Positions 47,601 through 56,670 of a stretch of DNA of 64,000 bases are shown piece after piece. The first letter of the stretch is position 1. Each line of letters opens with the position of its first letter. The position numbers and the translations under genes are program-made. The stretch is from the NCBI GenBank assembly GCA_035525225.1, contig DATLFA010000058.1, forward strand, positions 180,508 through 244,507, in the 5' to 3' direction. The notes beneath the pieces were generated by a model that saw only the letters and a list, made by a program, of their open reading frames with translations, was not told the DNA's origin and ran no database searches. Source of the stretch: DATLFA01 sp035525225. Lineage in GTDB: Bacteria; Actinomycetota; Acidimicrobiia; Acidimicrobiales; WLNW01.

Positions 47601-49175
47601 TCACGTACTCGACAATCGTCGCACGCTCGCGTCGCCCGAACATCCGACGAATACTGCGCTGTCGGCAGCCGCGCACAGCGACGGTGGACCGACACCGTTG
47701 GCGACCCCTTCGAGAGGGGATCCGAATGGCATCTCCGTCGCGACGACCGTCCGCTCGCCGGTTTCCCGCGAGACCCGCACGATGCGCCGTGACGCTTCCT
47801 CGGCGACGAACGCCGCGTCTGCAGTCAGCGCGACGGCGGCCGGATCGGCGAAGCCGGTCCACACGGTTGCCGTCCCGCCGTCGAACAGCGCGACCGTGCC
47901 GGTGCCGCGCTCGCACACGACGACACTCTCGTCGCACGCGGCCACCGCAGAGATCCGCAGCCCGGTGGCGATCGATCGTCGCACCGCCCCCGAGGGCTCG
48001 ACCGCCAACACATCGCTACCCGCACCAACGAGCACGTGCGAGCCGAGCCGATCGATACAGGTCGCCACGTCGACGACGCCGGGCATCGACCACTCTCGAA
48101 AGCTGGACTCGCCCGAGCGCCGCTGCATGAGCCTTCCGTCAAGCGTCAACACGCACAGTGCGTCGCCCGTCATCACCGCACCGGCAATCGCGAACTGCAT
48201 GTCGACGGGGAGGGTCGCGATGCGCCGCAGCGAACCCGCATGGTCGACTTCGACGATGCTCAGCCGATCACTGACCAACAAGGTGCCGTCGACCGATTGC
48301 GAGAGCCCATTGGCGGTGATCAGTCCCGGATTGCTCAGCACTTCGCTGGCGCCATCATCGAGACTGATCCGGAAGATGGCGCCGGTGACGAAGCTCGACA
48401 CGTACATCGTGTGCTCGTCGGCAAACGCGAGGTTGTCGAGGCCGGGCGCGAGGTGCGTGAGGACGCGCCGCTCACCAGTCGCGAGATCGACCACGGTCAC
48501 CACACCCGCGCCGGCTTCGGTCACCACGAGCCGGCCGCGGTGGTCGAACTTCACCGCGCTCGGCGCGAAGACGTTGTCGACGGCGACACGCGTCGCGCCC
48601 GAGTTGGGATCAACCGCCAATATCCGACTTGCCGAGACCTCGGGCAAGTAGAGCCACCCATCGGGCCCCATCTCGAGCGCGTTGGGCATACCCAGATCGC
48701 CGATCACGACCCGCCACTGGTTGGGCTCGTCGATGTCGATCTCCACGAGGCGGCCATTGGGCCGGCACTCGTCGATGAACAAGCGCCCACTGCGCGAGAT
48801 CGTGATGCCATTGGCACTCGGTAGCCCTTCGACCCACACTTCGAACTCACCGTCGCGCGACACGCGTGAGACGCGATCGTCGTGAGGCTCGGTGACGAAC
48901 GTGTTGCCGTTGCGGTCGAAGGCCAGATCATCCGGCCCCAGGAGGCCGCCGCCGAGCGGGACGACCACCCGTTGTTCGTTGGTCGTCGGGTCGAGCGATG
49001 TGATGTGCCGTCCGAGCACCTGTGTGATCCACAGCCGCCCGTCGGGCGCCACACGGATGCCGTTGGTCGGATAGTGACGCGCCGCCGCGACGATCGTCTC
49101 GAGACGCCAACCCGTCACCGCGGCGGGCTCGGCCGCCTCGTACATCGCCCAACGGCTCGTGCGTTCGTCGACCAC
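47601..49175 (-). CDS. SMP-30/NHL-like beta-propeller protein, double propeller
   Basis: A 524-residue protein made of SMP-30/gluconolactonase-like repeats. The first half has NGIRVAPDGRLWITQVLGRH, GPDDLAFDRNGNTFVTEPHDD and NGITISRSGRLFIDECRPNG. Similar blade motifs recur in the second half (NGLSQSVDGTLLVSDRLS), so it appears to hold two propeller domains in tandem. SMP-30 proteins are Ca/Zn lactonases, whereas plain NHL propellers only bind ligands; which applies is open. No signal peptide is seen. GTG 49175 starts 2 bp after the stop of the reductase gene. Upstream codons in this frame are antisense noise. Confidence 0.8.
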   Translation of the reverse strand: MVDERTSRWAMYEAAEPAAVTGWRLETIVAAARHYPTNGIRVAPDGRLWITQVLGRHITSLDPTTNEQRVVVPLGGGLLGPDDLAFDRNGNTFVTEPHDDRVSRVSRDGEFEVWVEGLPSANGITISRSGRLFIDECRPNGRLVEIDIDEPNQWRVVIGDLGMPNALEMGPDGWLYLPEVSASRILAVDPNSGATRVAVDNVFAPSAVKFDHRGRLVVTEAGAGVVTVVDLATGERRVLTHLAPGLDNLAFADEHTMYVSSFVTGAIFRISLDDGASEVLSNPGLITANGLSQSVDGTLLVSDRLSIVEVDHAGSLRRIATLPVDMQFAIAGAVMTGDALCVLTLDGRLMQRRSGESSFREWSMPGVVDVATCIDRLGSHVLVGAGSDVLAVEPSGAVRRSIATGLRISAVAACDESVVVCERGTGTVALFDGGTATVWTGFADPAAVALTADAAFVAEEASRRIVRVSRETGERTVVATEMPFGSPLEGVANGVGPPSLCAAADSAVFVGCSGDASVRRLSST

Positions 49176-49177
49176 GA

Positions 49178-49882
49178 CTACACGACCGTCCAGCGCAGGA
49201 AGACGTTGCCGTCGACGGTGTGTGCTTGTTGTAGCTCCATGCGCAGCAAGTGGTGCTGCAACGCGCCCGACCGCGTGGATGGATCGCCGCCGAGCACCGG
49301 CGCGACGGTCACACACACCTCGTCGATGAGCTCGGCCTGCGCGAGTTCGCCGTTGAGCACGGCCCCGCCCTCACACAACACGACTTGCGCGCCGCGCTCG
49401 TGCAACAGGCCGAGGCCGCGACGCAGGTCGACGATCTCATCACCGACGACGATCACGTCTGCGCTCTCCTCGATCCGCGCCCGAAGCTCCGCGTCGGATG
49501 CTGCGCACGTCATCACGACGACCGATTGCCCGGCGTCGACGATCGCACGGAGATCGAGATCGAGCGATCGCGAGACGATCACGAGCGTGGGTCGCTCTGG
49601 GCGTCCGTTGGCCACTCGTCGACGCGCCACCTCGTCGGTGATGCGCACTGGTCCGTACTTCTCCGCGCGCACCGTCGATGCGCCGACGAGGATGACATCG
49701 CTGAGCGTGCGCAGATGGTGGAAGAGCGTCTGATCGGTGGGCGACGTGAGTTGCGTGACCCGACCACCGACCGACGCGTGTCCGTCCGCGCTCAACACGA
49801 GATTGAGCAGTACCCACGGTCGATCGGGGTGAGCCGGCCGAGCCGCTTCGTAGCGTTCGAGGAGCGATTCGATGGTCGTCAT
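49178..49882 (-). CDS. RibD C-terminal-type (DHFR-fold) reductase
   Basis: A 234-residue reductase of the RibD_C/pyrimidine reductase family. Characteristic segments are WVLLNLVLSADGHAS, SDVILVGASTVRAEKYGPVR and VLCEGGAVLNGELAQAELIDEV. RibD_C reduces a ribosylamino-pyrimidine in riboflavin synthesis, but free-standing actinobacterial paralogues reduce other substrates and some bind F420 or NADPH. ATG 49882 gives the family start; ATG 49921 would add 13 residues. It is followed at once by the propeller protein gene, suggesting cotranscription. Confidence 0.85.
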   Translation of the reverse strand: MTTIESLLERYEAARPAHPDRPWVLLNLVLSADGHASVGGRVTQLTSPTDQTLFHHLRTLSDVILVGASTVRAEKYGPVRITDEVARRRVANGRPERPTLVIVSRSLDLDLRAIVDAGQSVVVMTCAASDAELRARIEESADVIVVGDEIVDLRRGLGLLHERGAQVVLCEGGAVLNGELAQAELIDEVCVTVAPVLGGDPSTRSGALQHHLLRMELQQAHTVDGNVFLRWTVV

Positions 49883-49985
49883 TTCGACCGCAAGGTAGGC
49901 CTCGGTGAGCCAGTCGCGCACATCGGCGTCGACTCAGGGTCCGTCGCGACTCCGACGACCGCCGCCAAGAGTGATCGAGGGCGCA

Positions 49986-50459
49986 TCATCGTGGTCGACG
50001 GCCGGCAAGCGCCACGATGAAGTCGTAGTGCTCCTTGCTGGCGGGCATCACCGAGAGGCGGTTGCCTTTTCTCGTGAGCAAGAGACCAACGAGTTCGGGG
50101 CGCCCTTGCAGTTCGTGCAGGGTGACGACGCGAGGGAGCCGGCGCACGAACTTGACGTCGGGCATGTACCACGTGGGGTCGAAGGGATCGCTTTTCGGGT
50201 CGTAGTGCTTGTCGGCCGGGTCGAACGCGCTGTCGTCGGGGTACGCGACGCGCGCAATCTCGGCAATGCCCACGACGCCGGGCTCGGCGCAACTCGAGTG
50301 GTAGAACAACGCGCGATCGCCCTTGCGTTGTGAGCGAAGGTAGTTGCGAGCCTGGTAGTTGCGCACTCCGTCCCACGCGGTCGTGCCGACCTTTTCGAGA
50401 TCGTCGATGCTGAAGGAGTCGGGTTCGCTCTTGAGAATCCAGTATTGCTTTGGTGCCAC
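49986..50459 (-). CDS. EVE-domain protein
   Basis: A 157-residue EVE domain (PUA-like fold), which recognises modified bases in DNA or RNA. The start (YWILKSEPDSFSIDDL), WDGVRNYQARNYLR, KGDRALFYHSSCAEPGVVGIAEI and the C-terminal LTRKGNRLSVMPASKEHYDFI are typical. GTG 50459 is the only sensible start because the fold begins immediately after it. EVE proteins often act in RNA modification surveillance or phage defence, but this stand-alone copy follows an exported dioxygenase gene by 10 bp and no defence partner is nearby. Confidence 0.92.
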   Translation of the reverse strand: MAPKQYWILKSEPDSFSIDDLEKVGTTAWDGVRNYQARNYLRSQRKGDRALFYHSSCAEPGVVGIAEIARVAYPDDSAFDPADKHYDPKSDPFDPTWYMPDVKFVRRLPRVVTLHELQGRPELVGLLLTRKGNRLSVMPASKEHYDFIVALAGRRPR

Positions 50460-50469
50460 CCGCAGAGAA

Positions 50470-51312
50470 TTACACCGCGACGAGCAGAGTGGCCACGTAG
50501 CCCGCAGTCGCGCTGCCGGTGACCGTCGGCATTTGCAGCGTGACGCCGTCGCGAAAGACGTTGTCATTCGTGAGCGACGTCCGCGCGTGGTTGGTGACGC
50601 TCTGGCTGTAGCCGGTGGTCGCGTACGCGGCCTTGCACACGTCGTCGGGCAGCGCGAGCTGCGACACCAAGGTCTTGTTCTGACCGTTGGTAGCCGACGC
50701 GAGACTCGGGAAGACCTCGAAGTGGATATGGGGCCAGCGCCCGGAGTAGGCGCCCGGGAAGATGCTGACGAACGTGGCGCTGCCATTGGCGTCGGTTGCC
50801 TGGACACCGCGCAGGTAGTTCTCTGCGGTGACCCCCGGCGAGTACATCGAGTAGAGGCCGCTCATGTCGCAGTGCCACAGGTAGACCGCGGCGCCGGCGA
50901 GCGCCGTGCATCCGTTCTTGCTGTCGACCACGTCGAGCTTGATCGTGAGGGGTACGCCGGTCGCGACGCCGCTCGCGGTGGCGATGCTCGAACGGATGTC
51001 GCTGCGCACGACTCCGCTCTGCGTGAGCACGTTGGGCCCGTTGGTGCCGTCGCCCGGATAGGGGCCGGCCGTTTCGGCGGGGATCTTCGTACAACTGGTG
51101 ACCGCGGCGGCGGTCGTCGTCGACGTCGCGCCGGCGGTTGTCGAGGGTGCGCCGGCGGTCGTGCTCGTCGCCGTCGCCGTGCCCGTCGTGGTCGTAGGCG
51201 CGGCGGTGGTCGCACCGTCGTCGCCACAGCCGGCCACCACTGCGGCACCGAACCCACCGAGCAGGCCGAGCATGCGGCGGCGACTCGGGAGCTGGGGGTG
51301 TTCGTTGCTCAT
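50470..51312 (-). CDS. Tat-exported lipoprotein intradiol ring-cleavage dioxygenase
   Basis: A 280-residue intradiol dioxygenase-like protein with an export signal. Residues 11-29 hold a twin-arginine motif (SRRRML), a hydrophobic stretch and a lipobox ending in VVAGC, with Cys29 lipidated. A Thr/Ala-rich linker (about 33-72) leads to the catalytic domain. Candidate Fe(III) ligands are tyrosines near AGPYPG and GLYSMYS and the histidines of WPHIHFEVF. Cytoplasmic relatives split catechols; surface-bound forms are known but poorly studied. It precedes the EVE gene and is divergent from the desaturase across 285 bp. Confidence 0.88.
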   Translation of the reverse strand: MSNEHPQLPSRRRMLGLLGGFGAAVVAGCGDDGATTAAPTTTTGTATATSTTAGAPSTTAGATSTTTAAAVTSCTKIPAETAGPYPGDGTNGPNVLTQSGVVRSDIRSSIATASGVATGVPLTIKLDVVDSKNGCTALAGAAVYLWHCDMSGLYSMYSPGVTAENYLRGVQATDANGSATFVSIFPGAYSGRWPHIHFEVFPSLASATNGQNKTLVSQLALPDDVCKAAYATTGYSQSVTNHARTSLTNDNVFRDGVTLQMPTVTGSATAGYVATLLVAV

Positions 51313-51597
51313 CGGATGTTCTCCTCGTGGAGCGCGAGCGTCGCTCGGCGTTGTGGGCAAAGCCTCGCCTCTCATGGTGAAAGTCCACGGCAAGTCTGGT
51401 GAGAATCTGGAGAGATCGGACGTCGGGGCCGAGACGGCCTCGAGTGCGAATGGCATCGAGAGTTGGTATCGGTCCACGTGTCGATTCGGTCGGGCGTGGG
51501 TACCATTCGATTTGCCGGCCACTGGCCGGCACCGTGCTTCTCCCCGGACCCTGGGCAGCGCAGGCCGATGTCAGTCGCTCGACCGTCAGGGGACGTC
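51313..51597. promoter_or_regulatory. Divergent intergenic region with palindrome
   Basis: 285 bp separate the dioxygenase and desaturase genes. It contains a perfect hairpin-forming palindrome GCCGGCC-ACT-GGCCGGC at 51514-51530 and the desaturase Shine-Dalgarno AGGGGA just before 51598. No further gene is seen. An in-frame ATG at 51568 would lengthen the desaturase by ten residues. Confidence 0.45.
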
Positions 51598-52509
51598 ATG
51601 GATGCCACGCGAATCACCGCCGAACTCGTTCCGGTCGTCGAGACCCTGCTCGAGCGACACCTTGCGACGACGCACGAATGGTTCCCGCACGAATATGTGC
51701 CGTGGGGCCGAGGCAAATACTCCGATGGTGATCAGTCGTGGGGCGATGACCCATTGCTCGACCCGGCGGCACGCGTCGCGCTCACGGTCAACCTCTTGAC
51801 CGAGGACAACTTGCCGTTGTACTTCGCCGAGCTCAACCGCCTCGGCAAGGACGACGCATGGGGCGAGTGGGCGCGCCGCTGGACCGCGGAAGAAGGCCGG
51901 CACTCGATCGTGATCCGTGACTACCTCATGGTCACGCGAGCACTGGACCCGGTCGCGCTCGAGCGCGCCCGAATGCGCCAAGTCACGTCGGGCTCGGTAC
52001 CCGCGTTCGACGATGTGACCGACGCGCTCGTGTACACGACTCTTCAAGAACTGGCGACGCGCATCTCGCACCGCAATACGGGCAAGCTCCTGACCGACGC
52101 GGTCGGTGTCGCGGTCATGAACCGTGTCGCGAGCGACGAGAACCTGCACCATCTCTTCTACCGTGACCTCGCCTCGGCGGCCATCGACCTCGCGCCGTCG
52201 GACATGGTCAGGGCCATCGACCGGGTAGTGCGCAACTTCACCATGCCGGGCACCGACATCGACGACTTCGCCCGTCACGCCCGCACCATGGCGAAGGCCG
52301 GCGTCTACAGCCTCGCTATCCACCACGACCAGATACTCGTGCCGACCGTGTTGCAACGGTGGGGTCTCGAAGACATGTCAGGGCTCGACGACGACGCGGA
52401 GCGCGCGCGAGCGCGAACGCTGCGCTACATCACGCGACTCGGCAAGGTTTCACGCCGGGTCGAAGGGGGAACGCGAACTCGTGGCGAGAAGGAGTCGGTT
52501 TCGTCGTGA
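51598..52509 (+). CDS. Stearoyl-ACP desaturase-type diiron enzyme
   Basis: A 303-residue acyl-ACP desaturase of the actinobacterial DesA type, which inserts a double bond into acyl-ACP using O2 and ferredoxin electrons. The diiron ligands are visible: Glu in LLTEDNLPLYF, the EExRH motif in TAEEGRHSIV, Glu in LQELATRISHRNTG and DENLHH. ATG 51598 has AGGGGA upstream. A ferredoxin gene follows 36 bp after the stop, the likely electron donor. Unsaturated fatty acids made here would affect membrane or mycolic-type lipids; the acyl position is not predictable. Confidence 0.92.
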   Translation: MDATRITAELVPVVETLLERHLATTHEWFPHEYVPWGRGKYSDGDQSWGDDPLLDPAARVALTVNLLTEDNLPLYFAELNRLGKDDAWGEWARRWTAEEGRHSIVIRDYLMVTRALDPVALERARMRQVTSGSVPAFDDVTDALVYTTLQELATRISHRNTGKLLTDAVGVAVMNRVASDENLHHLFYRDLASAAIDLAPSDMVRAIDRVVRNFTMPGTDIDDFARHARTMAKAGVYSLAIHHDQILVPTVLQRWGLEDMSGLDDDAERARARTLRYITRLGKVSRRVEGGTRTRGEKESVSS

Positions 52510-52545
52510 ACGCCGGCTCGCGTCCTCTCCCCAACCGGAGACGTC

Positions 52546-52884
52546 ATGGGTGAGCCCTATGTGATCGGTCAGGCCTGTATCGACGTCGTGGATCGCGCCT
52601 GCGTGCAGGAGTGCCCGGTGCAGTGCATCTACGAGCTCGTCGACGGGCAGTTGATCGGCAAAGACCGTGAAGGAGCCGTTGAGAACGTTCATCCGGCGCA
52701 CCCAGAGCTGCAGTTTCTGTATGGCGACCAGATGCTCTACATCAACCCGGACGAATGCACGTCGTGCGACGCCTGCGTGCCGGTTTGTCCGGTGAATGCG
52801 ATTTATCCGGCCGACCAGATGCCGAGCGACGAGACCGAGTTCATCGACGTCAACCGCTTCATCTTTGCCGATATCGGCACGTGA
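52546..52884 (+). CDS. 7Fe/8Fe-type ferredoxin with an inserted loop
   Basis: A 112-residue bacterial ferredoxin. The first cluster motif is CIDVVDRACVQECPVQC and the second is CTSCDACVPVCPVNAIYP, as in FdxA-type seven- or eight-iron ferredoxins. Between them about 28 extra residues are inserted (around 37-65, ending in QFLYGDQMLYINPDE), and the usual long C-terminal tail is short. It follows the desaturase gene by 36 bp and probably supplies its electrons. It could also serve the P450 elsewhere in the genome. The insertion is the odd feature. Confidence 0.9.
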   Translation: MGEPYVIGQACIDVVDRACVQECPVQCIYELVDGQLIGKDREGAVENVHPAHPELQFLYGDQMLYINPDECTSCDACVPVCPVNAIYPADQMPSDETEFIDVNRFIFADIGT

Positions 52885-52904
52885 TCCCTCGCCAGGTCCA
52901 ATCA

Positions 52905-53687
52905 CTAAACGACGACGAGCGCATGTTCGGCGCGCGCCATGAGTGTCCCGTTTGACGACACGGACGCGAACACACCTTCGCGGCGCGCCACGCGGACCGA
53001 CGCGGCGACGGTGAGCGCGACGGCGGCCGCGGTCAAGGCCATCGCCATGAATGACTTGACGGCGATGAATGTCGAAACGGGCACGGTGAGCAGCAACAGC
53101 AATCCCAATCCGGCGATCACGAGGTTCACGCCGGCCCAGAGATGGGTGAGGCGGCGGTAGAGCTGCACGATTGCCGGCCGCGACTCGACGTCGGGCGCGA
53201 TCGAACAGAAGTCATGTGCGAATCGTGCGACGAGTGGCGTCCCGGTCGCGATGGATGCCCAGAACACGAGACTCAACACGATCTTTCCGGCGACCGGCTG
53301 AAAGAAGTAGACGAACGTGCTGCCGCTCGCAAGAGCGAACAAGGTGCGCGCCGTGATGCCGATACACGCCAGCACGACGATCACCGGTACGGGTCGGCGT
53401 ACGACCATCCTTCGCACGATCGCCAGATACGTCCACAGCAGCGCGACGACGTAGGCGGTGACCGTACCGCGGGTCACGAAGGCCACGTAGAACAGGAATG
53501 TGGGGATGACCGTCGCCTCGACGAGATGCGGCAGCAATCGTCGGCCGACCGCACCGAGCACGCGGGTCTTCGTCGGGCTGCAATAGACACTGTCGGGCAA
53601 CGCGCCGCGGGCCGTACCGATCATTCTGAACGCTTTCTTGGCGTGGCCGAGCCGGTCAGGCGTGGCATATCGCCAAAGAAAGGTCAC
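52905..53687 (-). CDS. Multipass membrane protein, VC0807-like
   Basis: A 260-residue integral membrane protein with about six hydrophobic helices (for example VIPTFLFYVAFVT, PVPVIVVLACIGIT and LVIAGLGLLLLLTV). Segments such as FFQPVAGKIVLSLVFWAS and RFAHDFCSI resemble the VC0807-like family of unknown function. The start is uncertain: GTG 53687 is the longest, and ATG 53624 gives 239 residues with an A/G-rich stretch upstream. It lies 83 bp downstream of the GAF-ANTAR gene and is convergent with the ferredoxin gene. No catalytic residues are recognised. Confidence 0.75.
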   Translation of the reverse strand: MTFLWRYATPDRLGHAKKAFRMIGTARGALPDSVYCSPTKTRVLGAVGRRLLPHLVEATVIPTFLFYVAFVTRGTVTAYVVALLWTYLAIVRRMVVRRPVPVIVVLACIGITARTLFALASGSTFVYFFQPVAGKIVLSLVFWASIATGTPLVARFAHDFCSIAPDVESRPAIVQLYRRLTHLWAGVNLVIAGLGLLLLLTVPVSTFIAVKSFMAMALTAAAVALTVAASVRVARREGVFASVSSNGTLMARAEHALVVV

Positions 53688-53770
53688 GCCCGTCGCTGCG
53701 CAGGATCAGGGCGTCGCTGCGCCCCAGGGTACCCGCAGATACCGGCCACGCGGCAGGCGAGCGGCAGGGT

Positions 53771-54511
53771 TCAGTGGTGGCGGGGCACCCGCAACTCGTC
53801 CATCGCCCCGTCGGGCAACGTGCCCGCGACGAGGTCTGCGGCCACGTTCGCGAGCAGGAGGTTGTGCGAACGGGCGTAGCGTCGGAGTCGTTCGAACGCC
53901 TCGTCGGTGGTCGTTGCGATGCGCTCCGCCAGTAGGCCTTTTGCCTGTTCGATCGCGATCCGCGAGTCCAGCGCCGTCTGCAGTTGCGTCGACAACAGCA
54001 CCGAATCGTGCATGGCGCGATGGTGCAACAAGCCGATGGTGGCGACGTCGGCCAACGCCTGCGCGAGCTTGAGATCGTCCGCCTCCCACGGAGCCTGATC
54101 GGTGTTGAACAAGTTGAGCGCGCCGATGACATTGGCCCTGAGCCGCATCGGGACCGCGTAGATCGATCGGTAGCCCGCGTCGCGCACATGCGTGCCGAAA
54201 CCGGGCCAATTGTTGCAAATCGCCGCGAGATCGTCGGCGCCCACGGCCTCGGCGGTGCGGTACGCGTCGAGGCACGGCCCTTCCGACGACTGCAACTCGA
54301 GAAGCTCGAGGGTGCGCATCTGTTCGCTCGAAGACGCCACCACGCGCAGATCGCCGAGCGGGTCGACGAGCATGAGACCACCATCGGTGGCACCCAACAA
54401 CTCGACACAACGCTCGGTCAACAACGTCATGAAATCGACGACGTCGAAGTCGTCGACCAGCGTGTCGACCAACTCGACGAAGGCCTGTGAAAGTTTTTGC
54501 TCCCGAAACAT
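53771..54511 (-). CDS. GAF-ANTAR RNA-binding antiterminator
   Basis: A 246-residue regulator typical of actinobacteria. An N-terminal GAF sensor (about residues 20-165) is followed by an ANTAR domain (about 172-235, TALDSRIAIEQAKGLLAERI with the conserved aromatic and alanine pattern). ANTAR domains bind paired RNA hairpins and prevent termination. The signal sensed by GAF is unknown, and no obvious dual-hairpin ANTAR target was recognised in this window. ATG 54511 is chosen; GGAGGG lies only two or three bases ahead, so GTG 54532 is an alternative. Confidence 0.9.
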   Translation of the reverse strand: MFREQKLSQAFVELVDTLVDDFDVVDFMTLLTERCVELLGATDGGLMLVDPLGDLRVVASSSEQMRTLELLELQSSEGPCLDAYRTAEAVGADDLAAICNNWPGFGTHVRDAGYRSIYAVPMRLRANVIGALNLFNTDQAPWEADDLKLAQALADVATIGLLHHRAMHDSVLLSTQLQTALDSRIAIEQAKGLLAERIATTTDEAFERLRRYARSHNLLLANVAADLVAGTLPDGAMDELRVPRHH

Positions 54512-54681
54512 CGCCCTCCGTTTCGCGTGAACGCGGCGGCTATCCAACGTCGCGTGGGTTCGCGTCCAGCGAATCACCCCATTCTGCCGCAAAATCGTGC
54601 GAGGTGAACGACAGAAACCTCACGGGTCGCCCATATTCTGTCGATTTCGTCACATCTTGGGACGTTCACCCGTCAGGGCGT

Positions 54682-54737
54682 GACCGACGCGCCGCTCCCA
54701 GCGGGGCTCGCCGGGCGCCGGGCGCGGCGCGTCGGTC
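54682..54737. terminator. Long 14-bp stem between two minus-strand genes
   Basis: GACCGACGCGCCGC (54682-54695) pairs perfectly with GCGGCGCGTCGGTC (54724-54737). The 28-base loop can fold further. It starts 10 bp past the stop of the membrane protein gene at 54748 and lies upstream of the GAF-ANTAR gene. There is no T-run, so it is a stem-loop 3' end rather than a standard terminator. Confidence 0.55.
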
Positions 54738-54747
54738 TTGGTGACGG

Positions 54748-55407
54748 TCAGACGCCGATGAGGGGCTTGGTTGTTGCGGTCTTGTCCGTCGGCCGTTCAG
54801 GAGCGGCGAAGGTCTTGTCCTTCGGCGTCCTGAACGCGTGGATGAGGCCGGCAATCGACAGCAGTGCGAGCACCGCGGCCGCACCGTACGCGACGGATGC
54901 GGCTTGTTCGCCCTTCACTCCGAAGACGCTGAATCCGTATGACGTCAGCAGCAGACCGCGGAGGGTTTCACCCTTGAACTGCGTCTCGCGCTGGGCGGTG
55001 GTATCGGTCAGTTGCTTCTGCAGCGCCGGCAGCGTGGGTGAGTTGGCTGCGGTTGCGGCGGTGATCTGGGCTCGCAAGCCGGCCTGTACGTCGCCGAGTT
55101 CGGCGTAGGTCTTCGCATCGGGCGTCGCCCGGAGGTGCAGGCCGATGAAGTCATTGGCATAGCACTCGGCTTGCTTGCCCGTCAGCAGCGGTTGGCCCGC
55201 GTACTCGACGAGGCACGCCGATTCCTTCTCCGCGGCGGTGAGCGTGTCGGCCGTCTTGAAGTTGATCTTCTGCTCGCCCAGTTGCTCCGCCACGTAGGTC
55301 TTGGCAAAGTCCGCGTTGCTGGTCATGACCATTCCGAGCACCAACAGCAGCACGGCGATAGCCAGCCCACCGGCGCTGAAGAGGACATCGAGGGTTCTGC
55401 GTTTCAT
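54748..55407 (-). CDS. Actinobacterial two-helix membrane protein of unknown function
   Basis: A 219-residue protein with an N-terminal membrane helix (about 10-30), an extracytoplasmic region of about 130 residues with conserved-looking EKESACLVEYAGQPLLTGKQAECYANDFI, and a second helix (about 170-190) with a charged C-terminal tail. Two cysteines in the outer part could form a disulfide. No enzymatic motif is seen. It lies 55 bp after the alcohol dehydrogenase gene on the same strand and ends at a 14-bp stem-loop. The function is unknown. Confidence 0.82.
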   Translation of the reverse strand: MKRRTLDVLFSAGGLAIAVLLLVLGMVMTSNADFAKTYVAEQLGEQKINFKTADTLTAAEKESACLVEYAGQPLLTGKQAECYANDFIGLHLRATPDAKTYAELGDVQAGLRAQITAATAANSPTLPALQKQLTDTTAQRETQFKGETLRGLLLTSYGFSVFGVKGEQAASVAYGAAAVLALLSIAGLIHAFRTPKDKTFAAPERPTDKTATTKPLIGV

Positions 55408-55462
55408 TAAGATTGCTCCTTGTAGTTGTGAAATTCGTAGTCGTGTGATTCGGGCGTGAACG

Positions 55463-56506
55463 TCATGCCCTTGTGAGGACGACCTTCAGCGCACCGGTGT
55501 CGGCGGCGCGGGCGAAGACGTCGTAGGCCTCTTCGAACTGGTCGAGCGTGAAGTGATGCGTGACGAAGCGACCAGCATCGACTTGGTTGCTGGTCACGAG
55601 ACGCAACAGTGTCGGGGTCGTATACGTGTCGACGAGCCCGGTCGTGATGGTGACGTTGCGGCTCCACAACTGCTCGAGGTGCAGGGTCGCTGGTTCGCCG
55701 TGCACGCCGATGTTGGCGATGTGCCCGCCGGGCCGTGCGAGTTGGGTAGCGAGTTCGAAGGTCGCGGGCACACCGACCGCTTCTATCGACACATCGGCGC
55801 CCAAGCCGCCGGTGAGCCCGGCGACGATCGCGACAGCGTCTTCGCGCGAGTTGTTGACGACGATGTCGGCGCCGAACTGCTTCGCCGCTTCGAGGCGGGT
55901 GTCGGCCAAGTCGATGGCGACGACGTGGCTCGGGCTGAACAACCGCGCGCCCATGATGGCGCTGAGGCCGATGGGGCCGGCGCCGACGACCACGACGACA
56001 TCGCCCGGTTGCACCTCGCCGTTGAGGACGCCGACCTCATAGCCCGTGGGCAAGATGTCCGCCAGCATCAGTATCTGTTCGTCGGACGCGCCGGCGGGTA
56101 CTTGGTAGGTCGACGTGTCCGCGAAAGGGACACGCACGTATTCGGCTTGCGTGCCGTTGATCAGGTGACCGAGGATCCAACCGCCGCCGCCGAGGCATTG
56201 GCCGTAGTGACCATCACGGCAGAATCGGCACGCGCCGCATGCGGTGATGCATGACACGAGTACGCGGTCGCCGACCTTCACGTTCTTCACGCCGCTACCG
56301 ACCGCGTCGACCGTGCCAACCGCTTCGTGGCCGAGAATTCGCCCATCGGTCACCGCGGGCACATCGCCTTTGAGGATGTGCAGATCGGTGCCACAGATGG
56401 TGGTGGCGTCGACGCGCACGATTGCATCGGTGTCATCGACGATCGTCGGCTTCGCTACCTCTTCCCATGCCTTGCGGCCAGGTCCGTGATACACGAGTGC
56501 CTTCAT
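55463..56506 (-). CDS. Zinc-dependent medium-chain alcohol dehydrogenase
   Basis: A 347-residue zinc alcohol dehydrogenase. The catalytic zinc site uses Cys38 (TICGTDLH) and the His of GHEAVG. The structural zinc cysteines are in CGACRFCRDGHYGQC. The NAD(P)-binding motif VVVGAGPIGLSAI follows near residue 170. The sequence style is that of bacterial broad-range (sorbitol/isopropanol-type) dehydrogenases. ATG 56506 has AGGAGG. A small GTAGAG/CTCTAC hairpin lies upstream at 56561-56576. It is cotranscribed with the membrane protein downstream. Confidence 0.93.
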   Translation of the reverse strand: MKALVYHGPGRKAWEEVAKPTIVDDTDAIVRVDATTICGTDLHILKGDVPAVTDGRILGHEAVGTVDAVGSGVKNVKVGDRVLVSCITACGACRFCRDGHYGQCLGGGGWILGHLINGTQAEYVRVPFADTSTYQVPAGASDEQILMLADILPTGYEVGVLNGEVQPGDVVVVVGAGPIGLSAIMGARLFSPSHVVAIDLADTRLEAAKQFGADIVVNNSREDAVAIVAGLTGGLGADVSIEAVGVPATFELATQLARPGGHIANIGVHGEPATLHLEQLWSRNVTITTGLVDTYTTPTLLRLVTSNQVDAGRFVTHHFTLDQFEEAYDVFARAADTGALKVVLTRA

Positions 56507-56670
56507 GGATGACCTCCTGGTTGTCCTGAGATCGACGATGAGGCGTGCGCGAGCACACGAGTAGAGGTCTCTCTACGGCTCATGGTGATCTCCTGGTTCG
56601 ATCGAACAGATCGCGCTACCAGGGTCCGGAGCACCGCTCCCTCAGCCGGCAGATTGGCCGGCCCGACACG

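Noticed and set aside
49986..50459. Defence island around the EVE-domain gene
   Set aside because: No nuclease, methyltransferase or other defence partner is adjacent. The neighbours are metabolic genes.
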